Shown in pieces: positions 1 to 9,847 of a stretch of 64,000 bases of DNA. The stretch covers positions 3,274,445 through 3,338,444 of the forward strand of contig JAVRFU010003718.1 of NCBI GenBank assembly GCA_032717465.1, read 5' to 3'. Below the pieces are notes generated by a model. The model worked only from the letters and a program-made list of their open reading frames with translations, was not told the origin of the DNA and ran no database searches. Both the position numbers and the translations under genes were made by a program. The first letter of the stretch is position 1. Every line of letters starts with the position of its first letter. Source of the stretch: Coenobita brevimanus (taxonomy: Eukaryota > Arthropoda > Malacostraca > Decapoda > Coenobitidae).

Positions 1-981
1 AAAGTCACCACTGGGAACAAGCTAGCTCCTTCTGCTGAGTCTGCAAGCTCACTCCCCGCGAGACCGACATGCCCGGGGACCCAATGAAAAGTCACCGAGC
101 CACTCTGCTGCTGTATGAGGGAAGACACGGTGTAAATTTCGGTCAGTAAAGCCGTGTGCTCTGTGATGGAAAATTATTGCAAGTGCTGAAGGGAGGAAAG
201 GGAGTCCGTATGTATAAACATACGCCAGAGACAGTTGCGATGGGCATGGCGCAGCACACAAAGTAGCACCACCAGCTCTGCCTGGAAAGCAGAGACCCTG
301 AGGAGATACGCCAGGATTCAATGAGGTTCCCACAGGCAAACACCACCCCTGCAGAACAATCAGAGCCAACTGACCTGTCGGTGTAATTTGCTGCCGATGT
401 TGTGGAGTCCAAGGCAGCAATCCTACTGAGTCCCTCCTGCCGAAGGACGGTCGGAAAGGAGTGGCGAGATGGTGTCTCCGTGGGAAATAAAACGGTATAA
501 GGGAGATATGTCCAGGGAGATGGAGGAGAGAACCCCGGACAAGTCAGGTTAGGTTTACGACAAACCTCCGGTGCAACACCCAAGTCGTGTACAGTAGCGG
601 TGGTGGCCCTAGCACAATCGTGGTGGGGCAGTGGGTCAACGGGCTGACCTGTTAGCCGCCGTAAGAGGACAGAGACTGGCAAGAAGGGCCGGCGTTGCAC
701 CAGTTATAGAGTGACTGCCGTCGCCCGCAATGCCACACGATGAGCAAGGAAGGGAATCCACTCTCCCCACGCAAGTTAACTAAGCGTGTCCAGTGGGGAG
801 TGCCCAGCATAGCCTGCAAAGCTACATTCTGAAGAACCTCCAGAGAACGAGCAAAAGATGGGGTAAGACTGGTGAGACGGATCGCACTGCAATCGACCAG
901 CGAGCAGATTGCATGTGTGTAAAAGGTGCACAAGGCTGTGTAGGAAGCCCCTAGGCTGCGTTTAGATAGATAATGCAGCAT
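1..981 (-). pseudogene. I/R1/jockey-type retrotransposon: RT thumb and RNase H relic
   Basis: This is the C-terminal part of a non-LTR retrotransposon polyprotein, read on the minus strand and cut by the window edge. Around 981-650 the frame reads like the thumb after the RT palm (SLGASYTALCTFYTHAI, then a LEVLQN...AMLGTP...TRL..LRGE pattern). Around 400-20 it reads as RNase H: YTDRSV (first Asp), AFQAEL (Glu, in another frame), IHTDSLSSLQ (Asp) and HWVPGHVGLAG followed by ELAD (last His/Asp). The RNase H motifs sit in different frames, so at least one frameshift separates them. An RNase H domain with HW.PGH is typical of I/R1/jockey-like elements. The fuller copy lies at about 44.5-45.9 kb. 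Dead copy; the exact clade is uncertain. Confidence 0.8.
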
Positions 982-1139
982 AGAAATGCATGTGGTGGCT
1001 CACTCTTGAAAATACCTGACGTGGGTGGAGAAGGTGGGCCTACTGTTGAAAAAAGACCCATAAGTATTTGTGGAGCATCACAATCCGATTGTTGCCGGGC
1101 GAATAAATGTTATTCTGTGTTAATGGCTCATAAACATTT

Positions 1140-1690
1140 ATTTCTTAAGCATCCCTGCTGGCTGGAACACACGTTGTCTGAATGTTGTCAGGAGTACCGT
1201 AATAAGGAAGGACCTCTGCTGGCTAGAACACACGTTGTCTGAACGTTCTCAGGAGTACCGTAATATGGAAGGACCTCTGCTGGCTAGAACACACGTTGTC
1301 TGAATGTTGTCAGGAGTACCATAATATGGAAGGACCTCTGCTGACTGGAACACACGTTGTCTGAATATTGTCAGGAATACCGTAATAAGGAAGGACCTCT
1401 GCTGGCTAGAACACACGTTGTCTGAATGTTGTCAGGAGTACCGTAATAAGGAAGGACCTCTGCTGGCTAGAACACACGTTGTCTGAATGTTGTCAGGAGT
1501 ACCATAATATGGAAGGACCTCTGCTGGCTGGAACACATGTTGTCTGAATGTTGTCAGGAGTACCGTAATATGGAAGGACCTCTGCTGGCTAGAACACACG
1601 TTGTCTGAACGTTGTCAGGAGTACCGTAATATGGAAGGACCTCAGCTGCCTGGAACACACGTTCGAATGTCATCAGGAGCAGGTTACGCA
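1140..1690. repeat. 61-bp minisatellite, about nine units
   Basis: The motif GGAACACACGTTGTCTGAA (or AGAACAC...) recurs every 61 bases from 1164 to 1652, giving nine units. The last unit is degenerate, lacking TTGTC after ACACG. The copy at 46089-46436 has only six units, so the array changed length after the block duplicated. Confidence 0.93.
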
Positions 1691-2057
1691 TGTTTTTTCT
1701 GAGTGACTGTTGTCAGTCTCCCTGCACCCACCCTCATTCCTAAGAAGCCCATTCAATGAAAACTTTAATTCAGCATTCCAATTTGCAGTTGATATCCCAC
1801 CACTTACTGAGAATTTTCAAGTACAGTCATATGCTAGCAGAACTACAAAATCAATACGATAAGATGAATGATATATTTGCCGGAAAGTGACTTCAGTAAC
1901 TTAAGCTGGTGGGAAAAAGTGACTAGGGAAACAATGTGTTAGTCTACTAAGCTTTTCTGAGCAAGAAACCTTGTATGAATAAAGTTAATATATAATGCAA
2001 CTCCGCAGCCTACTGATAAAATATTGTGCAAGTACTCACTCATCCTTACGAACATTG
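1691..2057. other. Non-coding AT-rich stretch
   Basis: There is no convincing reading frame. It lies downstream of the Tigger transposase relic on the minus strand, so it may hold that element's 3' end. I could not identify a terminal inverted repeat. It is repeated at 46437-46802. Confidence 0.5.
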
Positions 2058-3273
2058 TTAGAGTCGAAGGACAGCTGGACAGTCATCCTCCACATCCACA
2101 GCTGATGTGGATGGCACTGGTTCTGGCTGCTGCGGCAGTTTTGATGACTGCTGTGCAGCTTTCTGGAACATCATTCTAATGTCACTTTGTTTAATTTTCT
2201 TGCAACTCTCAGTAATCATCTGGTTACTGAGTTGGTGTAGAAACATTATGAATTGTGAGGGAAAAAAATGGCTTCGTCTCGGCAAATTTGATGACAGTGT
2301 TCATTGCATTTATTCCCTCACTCCACAAAATTTTAGTCTCTTCAGGCTCTTCCTCGCCACATTCCTTGATCCTTGGTGTTTTCTTTTCCTCTGTTCATCA
2401 CTACATCTATTATTTGCTCGGTACTGAAATTATGGGCGACAGGAATATTTTCATCAACTTTTATCCACTCCCAAACTTCTTCCTGGGGAACAATGTGGCC
2501 TGCCAAGTCGCATACCTCCTCCTGAAGATCCTCACTCGATGTTTTTTCGGACGGGAAGCCCTCAAATTGTTCGTCGTCATCAGAGCTTTCGGATTCAGTC
2601 ATAACCCTATGCCATATCTTGTGCCAACACCTACTGATGGTTTGTTTCCTCACATTTTTCCATGTGATTGCCAGAGTGTAAATGGCTTCTGCTTAAGTTA
2701 AACTCCTTTCGAAACTCGCCAATTTTCCCATCAGCATTTAGGACTTTACGCATAAAGTCTCACGTGTACAACATCTTGATGTCTTGAATGACACCCTGGT
2801 CCATGGGTTAAACAAGGCTGGTAATACTGAGTGGCATGAACAATGCAAAACTGTTACCATTTATGAGCTGATCAGCTGGGGGAAGCGCTCGGCAGTTATC
2901 AAGCAAAAGCACCACTTTACTGTCCTCTGCCTTAACAATTTTCTTAAGATGATTCTTAATACTTGGAACAAAGACGTGGTGAAACCACCAAGGAAAAATT
3001 TCACAGTCCATCCAGGCATTATTCTGTGCTTTATAATAAACAGGCAAAATAAGACAACCCTGTAAAACACCGTGGCTTGCCGTACTTGCCAATAACCAGC
3101 AGCTTGAGTTTGTGTGTACCCGCCGCATTTGCACAGACAACCACAGTCACTCTATCCTTATTTTGTTTGAATCCAACTGCTACTTTCTCATGGCCACATG
3201 CAAGAGTTGATATTGGTAAGCAACGCCGCATTAGCCCAGTTTCATCGGCGTTATATATTAGCTCTGCAGTCAA
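2058..3273 (-). pseudogene. Tigger/pogo-type transposase relic (catalytic core and tail)
   Basis: Read on the minus strand from 3273 downward. The frame contains YNADETGL (first catalytic Asp of pogo/Tigger DDD transposases), then [10 protein letters not shown] and [17 protein letters not shown]. In a shifted frame it continues with SKVVLLLDNCRA (second catalytic Asp), PPADQLINGN and LFMPLSITSLV. The acidic C-terminal tail follows (ESESSDDDEQFEGF, later PQQPEPVPSTSAVDVEDD), ending at 2058. The DNA-binding N-terminus is missing, because the 3' tail of an RTE element abuts at about 3290. At least two frame changes make this copy inactive. The other copy (46803-48030) has a TAG where this one has AAG in NKDRVTV. 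Confidence 0.88.
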
Positions 3274-3293
3274 TACGTGTTCAGAAACTATCT

Positions 3294-5500
3294 CTCTATC
3301 TATCTATTGCCAGATGCCTCAATCCTGCACGGGGTGGCCACAAAAAAATCACCTCCACGTCGCCTTGTCCCCCACCAGTTCACTGCCCCGCTCCCAACTC
3401 ACACCACCCTCTCTCATATAACTCTCCACCCCATCCCTCCATCTCATCCTCGGCCTCCAAATCCATGAAAGCCGCAGACATTTTCTTTCCCTTCTCTAGA
3501 ACTTTTCCACTAAAGATCTAAGAATGAATATCTGATCTACACAACCTCTTCCCTTCCTAAAACCACCCTGTTCTTCTCCAACTAATTCCGCTGTTATTTC
3601 TTTAACTCTGTCAATAAGTATCTTACCATACACTTTTCCTATTACACTAAGAAGACAAATGCCCCTATGATTACCACACACTTATTTTTCCCCATTCCCT
3701 TTGTACAAGGGAATAATTAAACCTGACTTCCAATCCAATCTGCACATCTTCCACATCCATTCTACTACTATCTCTCCCCCATGCTTCAGCATACCACCAC
3801 ACACTCCACCAATTCCTGGGGCTTTCCCCAGTTTGACTTTCTTCATTGCTTCCACAACTTCTATCCTACTGATTTCTTCTTGTCTTCTCACCTCCTTCCT
3901 TCTCCCAGCAATTCCCCAGCCGCTTATACTCGCATTACTTCCATCTTCTATGTTCAACAATTGCTTAAAATGTTCTTTCCATCTCCTCACTTTTCCTCTC
4001 TTCTCCACTAGTAATCTACCATTATTTATCTTTCACTCCCCTCCTAACTTCACATCCACCCTGTCTTACTCTCTTCACTTCCTTCCAGAATATTTTCTTA
4101 CAGTCCCTTGTCTTTACACTCAAATTCTTTCCAAATTCCTCATCCACTCTCTTCTTACTCTCTCTTACTAATCTTTTCACCTCTCTCTTTCTTTCTAAAT
4201 ATAACTCTATCTTCCGCCTCTCAACTTCTTCCAAGCCCGTATTTTTCATCCATTCATTGTATGCTTTCTTTTTTTGTGCCACAGCGTGTCTTACCTCTTC
4301 ATTCCACCACACTGTTCCTTGCACACCCCTCCATCTTCTCTCCATCCTACACACCACATCACATGCTGCACATATTTCTTCTGTAAATATCCTGCACACA
4401 CTTTCCACGTCCCCCATCTGCTCCAATTCATATTTACCCAATCGTTTATCCACTTCTCTCTTATAATCTGCCTTTTTCTTACCCTCTTGTAACCTTTCCA
4501 CTCTCCTTCCAAATACTCTTTCTTCCCGTCTCTCCCTTCTTCTATTTCTCCATCCTAATTGGTCCTTGATTCTGGCCACCACCAAGTAGTGGTCAGAAAG
4601 TCCACTCCCCCAACCTCTATAAGTTCTTGCATCCATTACACATTTTTGCATCCTTTCATCCACACACACATAATCAATCATTGCCTTCCTTTCATTCAGT
4701 TCACCACCCACCCTTCTCATCACTCGCCATGTATACCTGTGAATCATCTTGTGCCTGAAGACGGTATTGGCTATCACCAACCCCCTCCCAGCATTGCCAT
4801 TCTCATCTATCTCAGCAGGCACACCCCACTCACCAACTATTCCATCCATCTTCACATTCCCTACTTTACCATTCATATCTCTGATCAAAAACACTCTCTC
4901 ATTCCTTCCAAACCTTTCCATGCACACTTCCACATTTGTCCAGAACTCTTCTCTCACTCTGCTTGGACGATCTTGCGTTGGCGCATACACACACACTATC
5001 ACCTACATTTGTATTCCAACTTTCAATCTTACCCACACAATCCTTGACCCAACTGATCCATACTCTCTTATGCTCTTCTTCCATTTTTTACTCACAACTA
5101 TACATACTCCTTCTTTTGCCCTCTCATTCTCACCTACTCCTGCACATATACCCCATCCATACTCCCATTCTCTCACACTCTCACCTCTACATTTCGTTTC
5201 AGTTATTCCGCATACATCAACTTTCGCACCCTCAAGCACCTGAACAATCTCTCTCTCTTTCACCTCATCATTCGCTCCCCTTACATTCCAAGTTCCGATA
5301 ACCATGTCCTTTGTCCGGTCCTTGGTCGTCATCTTTTGGTCAGTCCTTGTCCGAGGCTTATTGTTTGTCTTTTTAGTTAGTTGTTTTCCGGGGAGGGGCA
5401 CTAAACCTCCGCCAACCCTTTTAGTCGCCTTTTACGACAACCAGGTTTACTGGGGGAGTATTCTTGAAAAAAAAACCCTACTCCCAGTGGGTCAATCTGA
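3294..5500 (-). pseudogene. RTE-type non-LTR retrotransposon, endonuclease present, RT core deleted
   Basis: Minus strand. The 5' end is near 5500. The protein starts near 5401, just before the endonuclease opening MVIGTWNVRGA and VDVCGITETK. A TAG at 5003-5005 (TGG in the partner copy) interrupts it. The endonuclease resumes as VYAPTQD, DMNGKVGNVKMDG, YTWR and GSGLSDHYLVVARIKDQL (catalytic SDH), with a basic linker to about 4022. The pre-RT region follows (GKAPGIGGVCGGMLKHGGE, 3682-4008; GNHRGICLLSVIGKVYG, 3496-3681). At about 3456 the frame jumps to the last stretch before the stop. About 960 bp carrying the palm (FADD) is missing compared with the copy at 60.1-62.0 kb. The element ends in a (TAGA)n tail, seen as TCTATC repeats at 3294-3310. 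RTE assignment rests on endonuclease style and the short-repeat tail. Confidence 0.87.
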
Positions 5501-5799
5501 CATATTTAGCAGACGTGGGGTAATCGTAATCTGTAATTGTATTCGATTGTAATCGATTACAGACTTTTGTGTAATCATAATCGTAATTGACTACAGTAGG
5601 TATGCATAGTACCCGAGCTCACAGTAAGTGAATCTCATTGTACGCGAGGACCTATTTTTTATCGAATTGTAATGTATTTTTAATAGTATGTGAACTGAAC
5701 TCGTAATACCCGAGACAGCAGGGAAGAGTGGCTCAAATCCGGAGCTGAGAGCAAGAGGGCTGAGAGCAGGAAACCGCAGCAGAACAGCCAGCACCACCA
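5501..5799. other. Non-coding stretch with TAATCG-like imperfect repeats
   Basis: Positions 5521-5600 hold degenerate tandem words such as GTAATCGTAATC, TGTAATCGATTACAG and CATAATCGTAATTGAC, partly palindromic around AATCGATT. The rest is unremarkable. It is repeated at about 50270-50550. Confidence 0.6.
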
Positions 5800-6111
5800 G
5801 TGATGGAGAATGGAGACTTGTCGATGATGGAGATCGGCTGGGTAGTGTGTGCCCTAGATAAGTTCAAGGAAGAATTCAAGGACATCGAACACTGTCAGTT
5901 GCAATTGGTGGAAGTGATGACTTCACTGGACAGAACCTTCTGCTACTACACAGACAGGCACAACCAGGTTAACAGACGGAAGCAAACCTTCATCACACAT
6001 TTCCTGCGGCCTCAAGAAAGTGAGGAATCATTCCCTTCAACTTCAACAGAGCCATATCCTGGGGAAGATCAAGAGGATAATCCAATGTCTGAGGTGTCAG
6101 AAAGACTTTGA
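5800..6111 (+). CDS. Conserved 103-codon reading frame, possible transposase C-terminus
   Basis: An open frame starts MMENGDLSMMEIGW and ends SEVSERL. It has a charged middle (LDKFKEEFKDIEHCQLQL), an ITHFLRPQES segment and a Glu/Ser-rich acidic tail. It is also uninterrupted in the second copy (50553-50864), where the changes are few. The layout (short helical stretch, a KQTFITHFL-like segment, acidic end) resembles the C-termini of Tigger/jerky-like transposases, but I do not recognise it firmly. It could be the last exon or tail of a lost transposase, or chance. Only its 3' end recurs at 18181 and 58336. Confidence 0.4.
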   Translation: MMENGDLSMMEIGWVVCALDKFKEEFKDIEHCQLQLVEVMTSLDRTFCYYTDRHNQVNRRKQTFITHFLRPQESEESFPSTSTEPYPGEDQEDNPMSEVSERL

Positions 6112-6848
6112 AGGGTTTATGAACAAAGTGGGTGCATTAGCTAGTGAAAATGTCGAAAGTGGTGGTGACGAGTGTGGCGAGGAAGGTGGTGGGTCGGGTG
6201 CTGCAGGAGGTGCACACTAGGTGCCTCACCCTGCCTTGGATCCCCTTCTTAAGTCCATCAAGCTTGTTGTCCTCTTGAGTTAAGGTGAGCAGCCATATTC
6301 TTGTTGGTTTAGTTAAATCATATCCTTGTTGATTTAGTAAAGCCATAATCTTGGTTCACTTTATTAGGTCATATGTCTTAGATATTTTTCCTGTACAGTA
6401 CAATACTGTACTCAGGTCTGAAAGAGTCTAAAGGGTTGCCCATGAAGGGGGGTGCCACCCATATTATTATTATTATTATTATTATTAGACGGGAAAAAAG
6501 ATCTGGATGATGACGATGATAATGATGTCAAACTTTAAATAACCTTCAATAAAGTTTGTTTTATTAAGCCTGGCCTCCCCATCACCCCTTACAGCCAGCC
6601 CAGTCCACAGGCAATACCAAATTACAAAAAGCATAATATACTACATTAAAACCACCATCATCATCCAACTCTTTCCCTTATCAGACATGGCTTCAGCAAA
6701 TCAGTAACAAAATAGTACAGACCACATACAACACTAGGTAGGTCACGCAGAACATCGTGCTGAATCAAGTTCGTCCTAAAACATTACATATATTTACAGG
6801 TAAAATAGGGAGGTAGGTTCTGGAAGCCCAATACTATAAAGATAACTA
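6112..6848. repeat. Non-coding repeat unit with (ATT)n and a poly(A)-signal-like site
   Basis: This unit follows the 103-codon frame. It includes an (ATT)n tract at 6465-6487, a GATGATGACGATGATAATG stretch, and TTCAATAAAGTTTG near 6547, which matches a polyadenylation signal. The unit recurs at 18.2-19.0, 50.9-51.6, 53.5-53.9 (second half) and 58.4-59.2 kb. No coding capacity is seen. Confidence 0.75.
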
Positions 6849-7394
6849 CAGTAATCCCGCATATTTCGCGGTAGTTACGTTCTTGTAACCCCCGCGAAAA
6901 TTCAATTCCGCGAATACTCTATTAACAATTGAATCTTACACTTGTGTCGACCATGCTGCCCATCACACAGTCCATGTCCATACTGATTGCGAGACAATTC
7001 GCCGTCAGACAATTCCCCGTCAAAACATGGACGATTCCCCTTGAGAACAATTCGCACCCTGGACGATTCCCCGCCATTCTATAAATATACTAATCAATAC
7101 TTTTATCAATATACTTATTAATTAATCAATAGTTTAATAACTATATTTCAAGGGGATCCAGCAAAGTCTATGTTCAGTAGCGTAGGTTCTGGATATTATT
7201 TATTAGTTGCACCTTTAGTCAATAACTTGTTTCTTCCTTGCTGTAGTTGCCTTTGAATTATATTCTAGCATCACCCATAGCTATCTTCATTAATGAAGGC
7301 GAATTGTTTTGTGTTTGTTATGACTGCGAATTGTCCCGAAACCTCCATACTCATCCCGAAATACCTTCTTACAAGATTGAAAGCACATACTCCA

Positions 7395-7643
7395 TTATGA
7401 AGGAAAAACGTAAACACCGTACTGTAATACACAGTTATCTACACATTTATTCACAAAACAGTACAAAATAAAAAGATGCATTAACTGGTGATAGCACACA
7501 CTCGCACGGTCGTTTCTTAGCTTGTCCAGTAACACAATTTTCGCTGCTAAGGTCATAACTTTTCTTGATCGTTTTGTCACTTTGGAGTTCTTTCTAATTG
7601 TATTATTAGCCTTTGGTGAGGCTGGCTTACGTCCTGGGGCCAT
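7395..7643 (-). pseudogene. Tigger transposase N-terminal relic
   Basis: The minus-strand frame starts MAPGRKPASPKAN and continues VTKRSRKVMTLAAKIVLLDK. This matches the basic lead-in and first helix of the CENP-B/pogo-type DNA-binding domain that begins Tigger transposases. After about residue 50 the similarity stops, and the frame ends at residue 82. It is the remnant of the transposase that belonged to the enclosing element and is not functional. Confidence 0.75.
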
Positions 7644-7982
7644 GTGGAAAGCAAGTGGGAGGCAAGAGGCTCATATCATAGTGCGGTTACAAGAACAACA
7701 TACACGTCAGGCAGTCAGGCGTGGACTGAGGATTATGCGGGGCAGGGAGCAGTGTTGCCATATCCAAACAACGAAATTATGCTAGGGCAATGAAAAAATT
7801 ATGCTAGATTGAGCAAATTTGTTCGAAGTATAAAATGAATTATGCTAACTTGAAGCTAAATGATAAAATTCTATACATATTCGTGCTACATATTAATTAT
7901 GTATTGTTTACTATGAAAATATTAAAATGAACCTACATACAGTAAGAGGATAAATATCGGTTTTCTGCCCATACTGCTTTTT

Positions 7983-8232
7983 CCCACGAAACTTACGTTT
8001 TTCTGATGGATTTTGATGTGATTCATTCGATTTTGAGCATCATTTCCGTCGGAAATAACCAGATTTTGATATATGACCCCCCCCCATCCCCCTGCAATAA
8101 TGGGGGATCTTTGGGGAATCGGCGGTTATAGAGAGGGGGGGAAACACAGAAAATGGTCATTTCCGACTGAAATGAAGCTGAAACTCGAATGAATCATACC
8201 AAAATCCATCGGAAAAACCTAGGTTTCATGGG
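7983..8232. repeat. Long inverted repeat (foldback), arms about 85 bp
   Basis: The left arm (CACGAAACTTACGTTTTTC... to about 8070) pairs with the right arm (8152-8232, ending TTTCATGGG). A spacer of about 80 bases contains poly-C and poly-G runs. It would form a strong hairpin and may be a separate foldback element inside the hAT-like element. Confidence 0.8.
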
Positions 8233-8254
8233 TAAAATACAAAGCTCAAACTTA

Positions 8255-8395
8255 TCCTAACCAAACCGAACCTAACCTAACCTAACCTAACCTAACCAAA
8301 CCGAACCTAACCTAAAACCTAACCTAACCTAACCTAACCTAAAACCTAACCTAACCTAATCCAACCTAACCTAATCCAACCCAACCAAGCCCAAA
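8255..8395. repeat. Interstitial telomere-type array (CCTAA/TTAGG)n
   Basis: Repeated CCTAA with variants CCAAA, CCGAA and CCTAAAA, about 25 units. TTAGG is the ancestral arthropod telomere repeat. It sits inside the nested hAT-like element. A CT-rich run follows at 8437-8462. Confidence 0.92.
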
Positions 8396-8816
8396 CTGAA
8401 AGTAACCAACTATTCAAACATCTTCTTACCTTATCTGTCTCTCTCTCTCTCCCTCTCTCTCTCATTTGTAGCTTTTATAAAATTATTCCAAAAATATTCT
8501 ATTCCATTCTAAATTATGCTAGAATGATTCTAAAACTTCTAATATGCTAAAAAATATTCCAGACTCGAAAATTTGATCAAAATTATGCTAAAAGAATAAA
8601 ATTATGCTACATATGGTAACACTGGCAGAGGGGCCGTGGGAAAGGGACAGAGGGTGGCGTGAGTTTACCGCGCTACAATTGGAAGCTGCGGGAATTTCAA
8701 ATTTTTTGTTGTCTCTATATTCAAGGATATTTTAGTTGAACTTATTAATGCTAAGAAAATCCGCGAGAGGGCAAAACCGTAGACAAAAAATCCGCAAAAA
8801 ATGCGGGATTACTGTA

Positions 8817-9275
8817 CTGTATATTAGGACAGGTTATTAAAAATGCCCCAAGGCAGTGCGTTTACAAACAATATCGCCGACTGGACGCACCAGTGCATCC
8901 TAACCTAACGGAGAGGTTTTGTCCCCAAATACCTACCATAATTCTAACCACCAACGACTGCCACTAAACCTAACCTTGAAAGCCTCCAATACCAACCATG
9001 CAAAAAATTCTAACCTGATCAACACGTAAAAAATCGCTACCCAGTATCATGCATATTTTGAATGAATCACTTTTGGTAAACTGTCATTACAAAAAGGCAA
9101 ATTTTCATTGTCGTTTAGTTTCTAAAGGCTCCACTATGCTTGCATGTGTCAGCCTTGGTCACCTAATGGCAGGTTTCCATGCTGCTCATCTCAGGCAACT
9201 TCCCTATTCAGATCCTAAACCCCAAGGTCACACTCAATAACCTCGTCCAAGGTCTTTTTCTGTCTACCTCTGACA
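8817..9275. repeat. Non-coding repeat continuing the unit after the Tigger insertion
   Basis: This is the right flank of the Tigger, collinear with 54600-55060 and, for its first 100 bases, with 19014-19122 and 59155-59300. No gene is seen. Small CCTAACCTAAC and TAAACCTAACC motifs occur around 8900 and 8968. Confidence 0.6.
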
Positions 9276-9287
9276 ACCCTATCCCTA

Positions 9288-9847
9288 ATGTTAATAAATA
9301 ATCCCTCTAATATCCGAACGCCCAATATCCGAACATCCCCACTAACCGGAAATGATCGTCCCGGGATCCAATATTCTAAAAATGGTCGGGGGGGAGGGGG
9401 GGGGCCCTGCATCCTCCCCACTTTCCGCCTGTCTCTTGTCGCAAGTGCACACTCGTCGTCATCCTGCCCACGTGCTCGCTTTTGTGGTGATGCTTTACCT
9501 GCTGCAGGCATTCCTGCTGCTCTCGTACCTCTCCTTCGTGTGTGTGATGATGGCCCCGCCGCCTGAGAAGAGGAAGAGAATGGTGTTGACTCTGGAGAAA
9601 AAGCAGGAGATATTGGAGAAAGTAGATGCAGGGTGGTCTTCTTCCCGCATCCTCTGCGAGTTGAGCCTGGCCTGATCTACTTTGTTTGATATTAAGAGAT
9701 CCCGAGACAAACTCATGCAGTACACGGCTGACTTCTCGTCGAGAAGCAAACGCAACGTGAAGAGGAAAGTGATGTTTACTCCCAAGTTTGCTGAAGTCGA
9801 CCGCTCCACGTTGATTTGGTATCGACAGCAATGTAATGCTGGTGGTA
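9288..9847 (+). pseudogene. pogo/Tigger-type helix-turn-helix reading frame, copy A
   Basis: After a left-end-like segment (CTCTAATATCCGAACG, about 9301) a frame reads MAPPPEKRKRMVLTLEKKQE, ILEKVDAGWSSSRILCELS and FDIKRSRDKLMQY, ending WYRQQ. This is the CENP-B/pogo N-terminal DNA-binding module. A TGA at 9673-9675 interrupts it where the sister copy has CGA. Catalytic regions are absent, because the sequence switches abruptly at about 9843 to a CR1/L2-like polymerase. The same junction is seen at 55697. Confidence 0.82.

Larger units (their letters stand above)
7750..8624. mobile_element. hAT-like non-autonomous element nested in the Tigger
   Basis: The left end is CAGTGTTGCCATAT and the right end ATATGGTAACACTG, an inverted repeat with one mismatch. 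The flanking octamers GCAGGGAG (7742-7749) and GCAGAGGG (8625-8632) look like a slightly decayed 8-bp target duplication. CAGTG ends with 8-bp duplications fit the hAT superfamily. There is no transposase inside. The subterminal AATTATGCTA motif is repeated several times near both ends. Confidence 0.75.
6849..8814. mobile_element. Tigger-like DNA transposon (TA target, CAGTAATCCCGCAT ends)
   Basis: The termini are CAGTAATCCCGCAT at the left and its inverse ATGCGGGATTACTG at the right. TA lies at 6847-6848 and 8815-8816. Paralogous loci at about 19010 and 59155 show the empty site with a single TA (AACTACTGTATATT). This is the TcMar/Tigger signature. Inside are a short minus-strand transposase N-terminus (7395-7643) and a nested hAT-like element (7750-8624). 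It is not autonomous in its present form. Confidence 0.93.

Noticed and set aside
1140..1690. CRISPR array suggested by regular repeats
   Set aside because: The units are contiguous 61-bp minisatellite copies without unique spacers, in an animal-type genome.
3701..5301. Plus-strand frames rich in Ser, Thr, His and Pro opposite the RTE element
   Set aside because: They are shadows of the minus-strand endonuclease coding sequence; composition is pyrimidine-rich and no motif is present.
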